Shown here: positions 15,791 to 24,818 of the stretch, piece after piece | How positions within the stretch are numbered: position 1 is the first letter of the stretch | Layout: the number at the start of each line of letters is the position of its first letter | Assembly (NCBI RefSeq): GCF_042683405.1 | Contig: NZ_JBHUJS010000003.1 | Coordinates: forward strand, 806,001 to 870,000 | DNA: 64,000 nucleotides | Direction of reading: 5' to 3' | Source of the DNA: Telluria sp042683405 | GTDB lineage: Bacteria > Pseudomonadota > Gammaproteobacteria > Burkholderiales > Burkholderiaceae_D | The notes under the pieces: model-generated | Seen by the model: the letters and a program-made list of their open reading frames with translations, nothing else | What the model was told of the DNA's origin: nothing | The model's database searches: none | Program-made: the position numbers and the translations under genes

Positions 15791-18565
15791 TTAGCGGACG
15801 ACGGTGCCGTCGGGGGAGAGCACGGTGACTTCGCCCCAGTTCAGGTCGCGCACGCCCTTTTCGATGCGGCGCAGGTCGCCGATGACGATCCACACCACTT
15901 CGTCCGGATGGATGAAACGGGCGGCGGCGCTGGCGAGCTGCGGTTCGGTCAGGGCGCGCATATTGCCCGCGTACTTCGACCAGTAGTCGTCCGGCAGGCC
16001 GAGGTTGATGCTCATGCGGGCAGCCGCTTCCAGCGAATCGAGCGTCTCGAAGCGGCCGGCCAGTCGCGAGGTCATGTTGCGCATGATGTTGTTGAACTCC
16101 TGCCCGGCGATCGGACGCGCGCCGGCGATGCCGCGCACTTCCTTGTCCACTTCGATCATCGCTTCCCTGGTCTTGTCGGTCTGGACCGGCGCGACCGTGA
16201 TGAACGCGCGCTGGCCGCGCACGCTGGTGAGCTGGCCGCGGGTGCCGTAGCTCCAGTGCTTTTCCAGGCGCAGGTTGCGGTTCAGGCGCGAAGTCGCCAT
16301 GCCGCCGTAGTTCTGCATCACCGGCTCGAACGCCAGGTCTTCCGGCTGGCCCGGCGGCAGCGACACGTGCGCGGCGACGATGGCCGACTGCGGCGCATCC
16401 GGCTTATCGACCAGGAAGATGCGCTTGCCGCGCGTCGGTGCGACAGTGGCGACCTGCTTGGCCGGCGCGGCCCCCGCTTTCCAGGCGCCGAACGCCGATT
16501 CCAGCGCCGGCTTGAGCTTGTCCATGGTGGTGTCGCCCGCCACGATCAGCGTGGCGCTGCCCGGCTTGAACCAGTCCGCGTGCCACCTGACCAGGTCCTC
16601 GCGCGTGATGCTGTCGATGGTCTTTTCGGTGCCGCTCACAGGCTTGCCGTAAGCGTGGCCGTCGCCGTACAGGATCGATGGCACCAGGCGGCCCACCAGC
16701 GCGTTCGGGTCGACCTTCTCCTGCGCGATTTGCGCCAGGCGGCGCTGCTTCTGCAGCGTGAACTGGTCGTTGGCGAACGCCGGGTTCAGGACCGCGTCGG
16801 CCAGCAGGTCGAGCGACGGCCTGAGGTTGGTGGACATGGTTTCCATGGCCACCAGCGACATGTCGGCGGTGCTGCCGGTGGACAGCTGCGCGCCCAGCGA
16901 TTCGAGCGCGTCCGACAGTTCGAACGCGTTGCGCTTGCGGGTCCCCTTGTCGAGCATTTCCAGCGTCAGCGAGGCCAGGCCGGACTTGGCTGCGGTGTCG
17001 GCCGCCACGCCCGCGTCGACCGCGAGCGTCATGTTGACGATCGGCGCGCTGTGGCGCTCCATCAGGATCACTTTCAGCCCGTTCGACAGCGTGGCGCGCT
17101 GCATTTCGGGGAACTTGACCTCGGGCGCGTCGCCCAGCGCCGGCAGCACCTTGCGGTCCACGTCCTGCTTTGCCGCGGCCAGCTTGGCGAACGGCTTGAC
17201 CGTCATCGTGTAATGGTTGGCGCGCAGCCAGCGGTCGCCCGCCGCCTTCACTTCCGCCGGGGTGGCGGTACCGATCACCTGCAGCGTGTTCAGGTAGGCG
17301 TCCGGAGAACCGCCGTAGGTCTGGCCCTGCGCCAGCACGTCGGAGCGTCCGCCCATGCCGCCCAGCCGCTCGATGCCGCGCGAGAAGCCGGCCAGCGTGC
17401 TGGCGCGCGCGCGCGCGATCTCGGCCGCGGTCGGGCCCTTGTCCAGCAGCTCGCGCATGACGGCGTCGATCTCGCGCTCGACTTCACGCGGGTCCTGGCC
17501 CGGCTTGACGGTGGCGACGATGTTGAAGGTGCCTGCCAGTTCGCCCGAACCCACATAGGCTGCGACGGCGGTGGCCATCGGCTTGTCGTACACCAGGCGG
17601 CGGGTCAGGCGCGCGCTCTTGGAACCTGCCAGCGCATCGGCCAGCAGCGACAGGCGGCCGGAGTCGGCGTCCTTCCAGGCCGCGACGTGCCAGCTGCGGT
17701 ACACGCGCGCCTGCGGAACGTGGTCTTCCATCTCGTCCCGGATGTTGCGGTCGAGGACCGGTATCCAGGTTTCGGTGCGCGGCAGCGGCGGGCCCGGCGG
17801 GATGGCGCCGAAGTATTTGTTGACCAGCTCATATGCGCGCTCGGGCGTGATGTCGCCGGCCAGCGAGATCACCGCGTTGTTCGGGCCGTAGAAGGTGCGG
17901 TACCACTCGCGCACGTCCTGCAGGGTGGCCGCGTTCAGGTCTTCCATGCTGCCGATCGGCGACCACGAATACGGGTGCGAGTACGGGTACATCTTGGCGT
18001 TGATCTCGTTGCGCACGCGGCCATACGGCTGGTTCTCGCCCTGGCGCTTTTCGTTCTGCACCACGCCACGCTCGCGTTCGAGCATCTCCTTGCTGATGTA
18101 GTTGGCCAGGAAGCCCATGCGGTCGGATTCGAGGAACAGGGTGCGCTCCAGCGCCGACACGGGCACGTCCTCGAAGAAGTTGGTGCGGTCGAAATTGGTG
18201 GTGCCGTTGCGGTTGTTCGCACCCAGGTCGTCCATCGCCTCGCGGAAGCCGGACGGATAGTTCTCGGAACCGTTGAAGAAGAAGTGCTCGAACATGTGCG
18301 CGAAGCCGGTCTTGCCGCGCTTCTCGTTGCGCGATCCGACGTGGTACCACATGTTCACCGCCACCACCGGCACTGCGTGGTCGGTGTGCACGATCAGCGT
18401 CAGGCCGTTCGACAGCACGAACTTCTTGTACGGGATTTCATAGGCCTTGCGGTCGAAGGTGGACGCAGCCTGGGCGGCGGCCGGCGCCGCGTGGGCAGGC
18501 AGGTCGATCGCGCCCAGGGACGCCGTGCCGAGCGCCAGCGCAAGCAGCAGCTTGGATTGTTTCAT
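15791..18565 (-). CDS. M16 family zinc metallopeptidase (pitrilysin-like), exported
   Basis: The 924-residue protein has a signal peptide (cleavage near AHAAPAA, residue 27). The first M16 half carries the inverted zinc motif HMFEH (His90, Glu93, His94) with a downstream glutamate near 172 in ERGVVQNE. The second half (from about 490) repeats the fold but lacks HxxEH, as usual for the non-catalytic half, so both halves of the clam-shell are in one chain. AAGGAA lies upstream of the ATG. It probably degrades peptides in the periplasm. It stands alone between repeat elements and the Sel1 gene. Confidence 0.93.
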   Translation of the reverse strand: MKQSKLLLALALGTASLGAIDLPAHAAPAAAQAASTFDRKAYEIPYKKFVLSNGLTLIVHTDHAVPVVAVNMWYHVGSRNEKRGKTGFAHMFEHFFFNGSENYPSGFREAMDDLGANNRNGTTNFDRTNFFEDVPVSALERTLFLESDRMGFLANYISKEMLERERGVVQNEKRQGENQPYGRVRNEINAKMYPYSHPYSWSPIGSMEDLNAATLQDVREWYRTFYGPNNAVISLAGDITPERAYELVNKYFGAIPPGPPLPRTETWIPVLDRNIRDEMEDHVPQARVYRSWHVAAWKDADSGRLSLLADALAGSKSARLTRRLVYDKPMATAVAAYVGSGELAGTFNIVATVKPGQDPREVEREIDAVMRELLDKGPTAAEIARARASTLAGFSRGIERLGGMGGRSDVLAQGQTYGGSPDAYLNTLQVIGTATPAEVKAAGDRWLRANHYTMTVKPFAKLAAAKQDVDRKVLPALGDAPEVKFPEMQRATLSNGLKVILMERHSAPIVNMTLAVDAGVAADTAAKSGLASLTLEMLDKGTRKRNAFELSDALESLGAQLSTGSTADMSLVAMETMSTNLRPSLDLLADAVLNPAFANDQFTLQKQRRLAQIAQEKVDPNALVGRLVPSILYGDGHAYGKPVSGTEKTIDSITREDLVRWHADWFKPGSATLIVAGDTTMDKLKPALESAFGAWKAGAAPAKQVATVAPTRGKRIFLVDKPDAPQSAIVAAHVSLPPGQPEDLAFEPVMQNYGGMATSRLNRNLRLEKHWSYGTRGQLTSVRGQRAFITVAPVQTDKTREAMIEVDKEVRGIAGARPIAGQEFNNIMRNMTSRLAGRFETLDSLEAAARMSINLGLPDDYWSKYAGNMRALTEPQLASAAARFIHPDEVVWIVIGDLRRIEKGVRDLNWGEVTVLSPDGTVVR

Positions 18566-18602
18566 CGGGTTCCTTCCAGGGAGGTTGGGCCTCGGACGCG
18601 TG

Positions 18603-20204
18603 TCAGGCAGCGATGGCGGTGTGCTGGCCGCTGGCGTCGTTGGCGGTGAAGCGGTGCAGCGTGTCGAGCTGCGCCGGGTTGAGCCGGGCCTGCAGGCGGC
18701 GCAACTGGGCGCGCGCGGCCTCGTAGCCGTTCTGGCTGGCCTGCAGCAGCCAGCCGCAAGCCTGCATCAGGTCGAGCTGGGCGCCGTGGCCGCAGCTGTG
18801 CATGACCCCCAGGTTGAACTGGGCGCGCGCATGGCCCTGGCGCGCGGCGCGCAGGTACCAGAAGTGCGCGGCCTCGTAATCGCGCGGCACGCCGTGTCCG
18901 TTGTCGAAGCGCAGGCCGAGCGCGAACTCCGCCTGCGGGTGGCCATGTTCGGCCGCCTTGCGGTACCAGTGCAGCGCCTGCGCGGCGTCCGGCACCTGCA
19001 CGTCCGGGTCGTCGAACAGGCGCGCGGCCATGAACTGGGCCGGCGCGTAGTCCTGTTCGGCCGCGCGCAGGAACCACGCCAGCGCGGCGCGCGGGTCGCG
19101 CTTGACGCCGTTTCCATGCTCGCAGCGCAGCCCCATGTCGAACTGCGCGCGCAGGTGGCCCTGGCTGGCGGCCTTCTCGCACCATTCCTGCGCCAGTTGC
19201 GCGTCGAGCGGCACGCCCAGGCCGGCCGCGTACAGCTGGCACAGGTGGTATTGCGCGCTGGCCGAGCCCTGCTCCGCCGACTTGCGGTACCAGTCGGCGG
19301 CGCGGACGTAGTCCTGCGCCACGCCCTGGCCATGCTCGTGGCGCATGCCCATGATGTCCTGGGCGCCGGCATGGCCCTGGGCCGCGGCCTTGGCAAACCA
19401 GCGCAGCGCTTCCTGCTCGTCGCAATTGGTGCCGTGGCCGCTCTCGTAGATCAGGCCCAGGTTGAACTGCGAGCTGGCGTGGCCCTGCTCCGCGGCGCGG
19501 CGGTACCAGTCGATCGCGGAGCGGCTGTCCTGCTCGACGCCTTGTCCCTTGTCGTATTTGAGTCCGAGGCTGAACTGCGCCGGCGCGTAGCCCTGTGCGG
19601 CGGCCTTGTGGAACCAGGCCACGGCTTCGTCCTGGTCGCGCGGCACGCCCTGCCCGCTGTCGTAGCGCAGCGCCAGGTTGTACTGGGCGCGCGCGTAGCC
19701 CTGCCCTGCGGCGCGGCGGTACCACGACAGCGCCAGGTCCAGGTCCTGCGGCACGCCCTTGCCGGTCTCGTACATCATGCCGAGGTTGTTCTGCGCGCCC
19801 GGGTCGCCCTGTTCGGCGGCGCGGCTGAACCAGTGCATGGCCATGTGCGGGTCCTGCGCCACGCCCTGGCCCTTGGCGTACATCCAGCCCAGGTTGTACT
19901 GGGCGGCGGCGTAGCCCTGCTCGGCGGCTTCCCGGTACCAGTGCGCGGCCTCGGCGAAATCGCAATCGACGCCCTGGCCCTTCTGGTACATCACGCCCAG
20001 GTTGTACTGGGCCTGCTCGACGCCGGCCGCGGCCGCGCGCCGGTACCACAGCAGCGCCAGTTCCTCGTTCTTCGCTACGCCCTGGCCGTTCACGTACATG
20101 AAGCCGAGGCGGTGCTGGGCGTTGGCCACTCCGCGCTCGGCGAGCGCCTTCACCCGCAGGTATTCCGCAGTGAAGCCGTCCGGGGGCGAGGTGTCCGGTG
20201 ACAT
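18603..20204 (-). CDS. Sel1-like repeat protein
   Basis: The 533-residue protein consists almost wholly of about thirteen Sel1-type repeats of 36 residues (pattern A-x-W-Y-R-K-A-A-x-Q-G-x-A-x-A-Q-Y-N-L-G). They begin near residue 14 and run to about 500, with a short helical tail. No signal peptide or other domain is visible. Sel1 arrays form solenoids that bind proteins, often within signalling systems. It starts 15 bp after the stop of the response regulator-GGDEF-EAL gene, so it is probably the third gene of that operon and may scaffold that pathway (inference). Confidence 0.88.
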   Translation of the reverse strand: MSPDTSPPDGFTAEYLRVKALAERGVANAQHRLGFMYVNGQGVAKNEELALLWYRRAAAAGVEQAQYNLGVMYQKGQGVDCDFAEAAHWYREAAEQGYAAAQYNLGWMYAKGQGVAQDPHMAMHWFSRAAEQGDPGAQNNLGMMYETGKGVPQDLDLALSWYRRAAGQGYARAQYNLALRYDSGQGVPRDQDEAVAWFHKAAAQGYAPAQFSLGLKYDKGQGVEQDSRSAIDWYRRAAEQGHASSQFNLGLIYESGHGTNCDEQEALRWFAKAAAQGHAGAQDIMGMRHEHGQGVAQDYVRAADWYRKSAEQGSASAQYHLCQLYAAGLGVPLDAQLAQEWCEKAASQGHLRAQFDMGLRCEHGNGVKRDPRAALAWFLRAAEQDYAPAQFMAARLFDDPDVQVPDAAQALHWYRKAAEHGHPQAEFALGLRFDNGHGVPRDYEAAHFWYLRAARQGHARAQFNLGVMHSCGHGAQLDLMQACGWLLQASQNGYEAARAQLRRLQARLNPAQLDTLHRFTANDASGQHTAIAA

Positions 20205-20219
20205 GGGGAGATGCGTGCC

Positions 20220-22448
20220 TTAGGCCTGGATGGCGACCGGCGCTTCCAGCGCAGCCGGTCCGGCCTGCTTTTGCAGGACGCCGACGAACTGGGTCAGCGA
20301 GATCGGGCGATGGTAGTAGTAGCCCTGCATCGTCGTGCAGCCGTTGGCCTGCAGGTAGCGCGACTGGATCTCGGTCTCGACGCCTTCGGCCACCAGGTTC
20401 AGGCCCAGCCCGCGCGCGATCGAGATGATCGCCAGGATGACCGGGTAGTGGCTGCTGTCGTCGTGGATCTCGCGCACGAACGACTGGTCGATCTTGATCG
20501 TGTTGACCGGGAAGCGGTGCAGGTAGGACAGCGACGAATAGCCGGTGCCGAAATCGTCGATGGCCACCGAGACGCCCAGCTGGCCGAGGCGGTTCAGCTG
20601 TTCGATCGCGTGCTGCGGGTTGCGGATGCAGATGTTCTCGGTGATTTCGACTTCGATCTGTTGCGGCGAGATCCCGTAGCGCAGCAGCGCGCCGCGCATC
20701 TTCTCGAAGAAATCGCCACGGTCGAGGTATTGCGGGGACAGGTTGAGCGACAGGCGCACGTCGGAGCCGCCGTTGGCGTTCCACACCATCAGGTCGCGGC
20801 ACAGCGCGCCCAGCATCCAGTCGGAGATCGGCAGCATCAGGCCGTTCTCTTCCGCGAACGGCAGGAACTCGCCGGCGGTCAGCAGGCCGCGGGTCGGGTG
20901 GTTCCAGCGCATCAGGCCTTCGGCGCATACGATGCGGCCGGTGGCCACGTCCACCTGCGGCTGGTAGTACATCTCCAGCTCGCCCTGCTCCAGCGCGCGG
21001 CGCAGCGCCTGTTCCAGCGCGATCTTCTGGTGCGACACGTCCTGCATCGAATCGTCGTAGTACGCATGGCCGTTCTTGCCCTGCGCCTTGACCTGGTACA
21101 TGGCGATGTCGGCGTGGCGCAGCAGTTCGTCGATCGTCTCGCCGTTGTGCGGATAGATCGCAATGCCGATCGAGGCCGAGATGTGGACCTGGTGGCCGTC
21201 CAGGTCGAACGGGCGCTGCAGGCAGTCGAGGAATTTCTCCGCGATGGCGCCGGCGTCGGCGCGTTCGCGCAGTTCCGGCAGCACGATGGTGAATTCGTCG
21301 CCGCCCTGGCGCGCCAGCGTATCGCCGCGGCGCAGGCATTCCTTCAGGCGCGCCGACACCTGCGTGAGCAGGTCGTCGCCCTTGACGTGGCCGAGCGTGT
21401 CGTTGACCAGCTTGAAGCGGTCCAGGTCGATGAACATGACCGCCAGCTCCGCCATCTTGCGCTTGGCCTGGATCAGGGCCAGGCCGAGGCGGTCCTTGAA
21501 CAGCATCCGGTTCGGCAGGTCGGTCAGGATGTCGTGGTAGGCCTGGTAGGAGATGACTTCCTCGGCGCGCTTGCGGTCGGTGATGTCGCGCGCCACGCCG
21601 TAGGTGCCGAAGATCTCGTGCTTCTTCACTTCGCCGTGCGGCACGTGCATGCCGATCGAGTTCAGCGGGATCGTCATCAGCGTGTTGTTGAAGGTGCGTT
21701 CGCCGCCGGTGCCGTTAAAGCATTTCAGGCGCAATTCGACATTGCGCGAGGCGCGTTCGTCCATCCGGCGCTCGTTGAACACGTAGCGCGCACGCTCCAG
21801 GTCTTCGTCGTGCACGAGGATCGAGTAGTGCTTGCCGAGCAGCTCTTCGCGGGCCAGGCCGAGCAGCTGGTGCGCGCGGTCGTTCACGAAGGTGAACTTG
21901 CCTTCGTGGTTGAGCGTATAGATGATGTCCGGCGAGGAGTCGACCAGGTAGCGGTACATCTTCTCGGACGTTTCCAGCTGCGAGGCGATGCGCGCATTGG
22001 CCTCGGCCAGGCGGCGCTGCTTGAGCGCGTTGCCGACCGTCTTGCTCAGTTCTTCGCGGCTGTAGGGCTTGCGCAGGTAGTCGTAGGCGCCGCGCTTGAG
22101 CGCGCCGATGGCCGCTTCGATCCCGACATCGCCGCTCATCACGATCACGTCCGAATCGATGCCCTTGGAGTTCATGAAATCCATGATCTCGTGCCCGCTC
22201 ATGTCCGGCAGGCGCAGGTCCAGCAGCACCAGGTCGAAATGCGCGCGCGACAGGTGGCCCAGCGCCTCGTTGCCGGTGGTGGCGGTGACCAGGTGGTAGG
22301 CGCCGGTGTTGAGCAGTTCGTACAGCGACGAGAGCAGCCGCGGTTCGTCGTCTACCAGCAGCAGGCGCGGGAGCGCCTCCCCGTCGATGGGCGTGGCCAC
22401 GTTGTTTGCGCTTGCCGCAGGGGTGGCCTTGCCAGGTTCGTGGATCAT
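20220..22448 (-). CDS. Response regulator with PAS, GGDEF and EAL domains
   Basis: The 742-residue cytoplasmic c-di-GMP enzyme has a receiver (about 28-140; Asp77 in VLLDLRLPD, Lys in YLRKPYS), PAS (about 160-290), GGDEF (about 305-465; GGDEF at 382-386 with RxxD inhibitory site at 373-376) and EAL (about 485-730). The EAL motif reads EGL (510-512), with other catalytic signatures intact (LNLSPQ, EVEITEN, IDDFGTGYSSL, IKIDQSFV, AEGVET). It can thus in principle both make and break c-di-GMP. The kinase gene ends nine bases upstream, so the two form a two-component pair. Confidence 0.95.
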   Translation of the reverse strand: MIHEPGKATPAASANNVATPIDGEALPRLLLVDDEPRLLSSLYELLNTGAYHLVTATTGNEALGHLSRAHFDLVLLDLRLPDMSGHEIMDFMNSKGIDSDVIVMSGDVGIEAAIGALKRGAYDYLRKPYSREELSKTVGNALKQRRLAEANARIASQLETSEKMYRYLVDSSPDIIYTLNHEGKFTFVNDRAHQLLGLAREELLGKHYSILVHDEDLERARYVFNERRMDERASRNVELRLKCFNGTGGERTFNNTLMTIPLNSIGMHVPHGEVKKHEIFGTYGVARDITDRKRAEEVISYQAYHDILTDLPNRMLFKDRLGLALIQAKRKMAELAVMFIDLDRFKLVNDTLGHVKGDDLLTQVSARLKECLRRGDTLARQGGDEFTIVLPELRERADAGAIAEKFLDCLQRPFDLDGHQVHISASIGIAIYPHNGETIDELLRHADIAMYQVKAQGKNGHAYYDDSMQDVSHQKIALEQALRRALEQGELEMYYQPQVDVATGRIVCAEGLMRWNHPTRGLLTAGEFLPFAEENGLMLPISDWMLGALCRDLMVWNANGGSDVRLSLNLSPQYLDRGDFFEKMRGALLRYGISPQQIEVEITENICIRNPQHAIEQLNRLGQLGVSVAIDDFGTGYSSLSYLHRFPVNTIKIDQSFVREIHDDSSHYPVILAIISIARGLGLNLVAEGVETEIQSRYLQANGCTTMQGYYYHRPISLTQFVGVLQKQAGPAALEAPVAIQA

Positions 22449-22457
22449 GGTAAAGCC

Positions 22458-24611
22458 TTAAACAGAATCTAGTGCGCGCGGCTGTGGACCCGCGAGCGCG
22501 CTGGCGGCGCGCACCGGCAGCAGGATTTCGAATGTGGTGCCGGCGCGGCTGCTGCGGCAGCTGACCAGCCCTCCGAGCTTGCGCACCAGGCTGTGCACGA
22601 TCGACAGGCCGAGGCCGTGGTGCGCTCCCGGCTTGGACGAGCGCACCGGCGAGAACAGGTGCGCCAGCACTTCCGGCGGCATGCCGGGTCCGGTGTCGGT
22701 GACGGCCAGTTCAAGGTACAGCTTGCGGTCGCGGTTCACGTAGCCGCGGTTGGCGATCACGATGCGTCCGCCGTCCGGCACGTCGCACAAGGCCTCCACC
22801 GCGTTCTTCACGAGGTTCACGAGGATCTGCTTGAGGATGTCGGCATCGCCTTCGACGTCGGACGGGTGCTCGCCCATGTCCAGCGCGACGTCGACCTTGG
22901 ACGGCACGAAGTCGGTGGCGGAGAACAGGCGCAGCACGTCCTCGGCCACCTTGGCCACGTCGGTCGGACGCACGGTGGTGGACGGCTGCAGGTCCGCCAG
23001 GCCGCTGATCAGCTGGCCCACGCGGTCGATCTCTTCATTCAGGATGGACATCTCGCCCACCACCGGTTCGCGGCGCGCCAGCTTGTTGTCCAGCACACTG
23101 AGGTAGTTCTTGATGATCGAGAGCGGGTTGTTCACCTCGTGCACCACGCGGCGCGACGCCTCGCGGTATTCCTCGGCCACGTTGGCCAGCTGGCGGCGCG
23201 CGTGGCCGCGTTCGGAGATCGCGGTTTCCAGCGCATTGGCCGCCTGCACGCCGAAGGCCTGCATGAAGCGCTCGCGGCGCTGGGTCGCGCCAACCTGCCA
23301 TGCGGCGACGCCGCCCAGCATCACGCCAAGGCAGCGCGCGCCGGCCACCAGCGGCACGCAGACCATGGTCTCGCTGCCCAGCATGCGCAGCAGCTGTTCT
23401 TCGGCCAGGCCCAGGCCCGGGGTGCTGCGGTCGACGAAGGCCAGGCGCCGTTCCAGCGCCGCTTCCGCCACCACGCCGCCCTTGGCCAGCGGGATCGAGA
23501 ATTCGGAGATGCGCTGCTGGTCATTGCCGCCCGGCGTGCCCACCAGCGCCTGGCCGGTCGGGTTTTCGAGCAGGACCACGGCGGTGTCGAAGTTGAACAG
23601 GATGCGCGCCGAACGCGTCATCGATTCGATCAGGCCGGTCTCGCCCTGCTGGCGCGCGAGCGACTGGCCGACTTCCGACACCATCACCAGGTTGCGCACT
23701 TCCTCGGACAGGCGCTGCTGGACCGGGTCGGCCGGCGGCGGCGCGTAGGCTTGCGGCTGGACGATGTCGTCCGCCCCTTCCAGGTCGATGCCCAGGCAGG
23801 CGGCCGACTTCTCGACCTGGCGCGCGGCGTTGGCAGCCAGTTCCTGCGCCTCGTGCTGGGCCAGGCCGCACAGCGGCAGCGTCTCGGCGACCTGCTGCTG
23901 GTCGTCCAGGTGGCAGGCCAGCACGTGCGCCACGCGCACGATGCGGATCAGGGGATGCGCGGACTCCAGGCGGCTGCTCGCCTCGTGGTGGTAGAGCAGC
24001 GAATCGGCCAGGAAGGAGTCCAGGTTCCAGCGTTCGACCAGCCAGGCGCCGGCTTCGGTATGGGTGATCTGGAGCGTGCGCTGCTCCACCGCGCACAGGT
24101 CCTCGTCGTCGCGCGCGGTGAAGTTGTAGGCGTATTCCTTGGGCGCGGTGGCCAGCAGCGCCAGGCGGCCGACGTTGTGCATCAGGCCTGCCAGGTAGGC
24201 TTCCTCGGCATGCGAGTATTCGATGCGGCGGGCGATGTCGCGCGCGATGACGGCGGCCGTGAGCGAGCTTTTCCAGAAAGCGCGCAGGTCGGTGCTGCCG
24301 GAATGGGGGAAGTTCGAGAACGTCTGGTACACCGACTCGCTGATCACCAGCGTCTTGATCATGTCGGTGCCGAGGGCGACCAGGGCCTGCTCCAGGCCCG
24401 GGCTGCGGCTGGCGCGGTGGTAGGCCGAGCTGTTGGCAACCGACAGGATCTTGGTCGTCATGCCCGCATCCTTGGCGATCAGGGCGGCCAGCTCGGGCAT
24501 GCCGAGGTCGTCAGCCTGCAAGTGCTCGATGAGCTTGATCAGGATCTGCGGCATTGCCGGAAGACGGGCAATGAGCAATCGATTGCGAATGTCGTGGTCC
24601 GATTGATGCAT
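22458..24611 (-). CDS. HDOD-GAF hybrid sensor histidine kinase
   Basis: The 717-residue soluble protein has an N-terminal HDOD domain (about 10-210; LPAMPQILIKL, ANSSAYHR, GLMHNVGRLAL), a GAF domain (about 290-460), a HisKA helix with phospho-His near 491 (RRVVHEVNNPL) and a HATPase (about 590-700; NLVKNAVEAL, DTGPGMP, GLGLSI). There is no membrane segment, so it probably senses a cytoplasmic cue via GAF or HDOD. It is first in the operon with the response regulator-GGDEF-EAL gene, which is very likely its phosphorylation target. Confidence 0.93.
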   Translation of the reverse strand: MHQSDHDIRNRLLIARLPAMPQILIKLIEHLQADDLGMPELAALIAKDAGMTTKILSVANSSAYHRASRSPGLEQALVALGTDMIKTLVISESVYQTFSNFPHSGSTDLRAFWKSSLTAAVIARDIARRIEYSHAEEAYLAGLMHNVGRLALLATAPKEYAYNFTARDDEDLCAVEQRTLQITHTEAGAWLVERWNLDSFLADSLLYHHEASSRLESAHPLIRIVRVAHVLACHLDDQQQVAETLPLCGLAQHEAQELAANAARQVEKSAACLGIDLEGADDIVQPQAYAPPPADPVQQRLSEEVRNLVMVSEVGQSLARQQGETGLIESMTRSARILFNFDTAVVLLENPTGQALVGTPGGNDQQRISEFSIPLAKGGVVAEAALERRLAFVDRSTPGLGLAEEQLLRMLGSETMVCVPLVAGARCLGVMLGGVAAWQVGATQRRERFMQAFGVQAANALETAISERGHARRQLANVAEEYREASRRVVHEVNNPLSIIKNYLSVLDNKLARREPVVGEMSILNEEIDRVGQLISGLADLQPSTTVRPTDVAKVAEDVLRLFSATDFVPSKVDVALDMGEHPSDVEGDADILKQILVNLVKNAVEALCDVPDGGRIVIANRGYVNRDRKLYLELAVTDTGPGMPPEVLAHLFSPVRSSKPGAHHGLGLSIVHSLVRKLGGLVSCRSSRAGTTFEILLPVRAASALAGPQPRALDSV

Positions 24612-24737
24612 GGTCTCAGCACTCGTCGTCCGAGGGTTTTTTTCCGTCAGCGGGATGAGCCGCCGTGCGTATTTTTATATGGTGTGATGCGCCGGGCAGA
24701 AGGGTGAATCCCTCTCTTATTTAGCGTTTACTAATGC

Positions 24738-24746
24738 ATCTTAGCA
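24738..24746 (-). promoter_or_regulatory. Possible extended -10 for the HDOD kinase operon
   Basis: In an AT-rich part of the 207-bp gap upstream of 24611, minus-strand TGCTAAGAT fits an extended -10, giving a leader of about 120 nt. No other feature was seen in this gap. Confidence 0.35.
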
Positions 24747-24818
24747 TATATACACGCGATAGTTGATTTAGTACAACAGTGCTCAAGAAAACGTTTCATG
24801 TTTGCCACGCAACTGTCG

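Noticed and set aside
15908..18649. 913-residue open frame opposite the M16 peptidase gene
   Set aside because: It is an antisense shadow of a well-supported gene: Arg/His-rich low-complexity translation, no domain, caused by high-GC codon bias. The same holds for long frames at 31053-33269, 20211-22472, 22593-24707 and 60279-62312.
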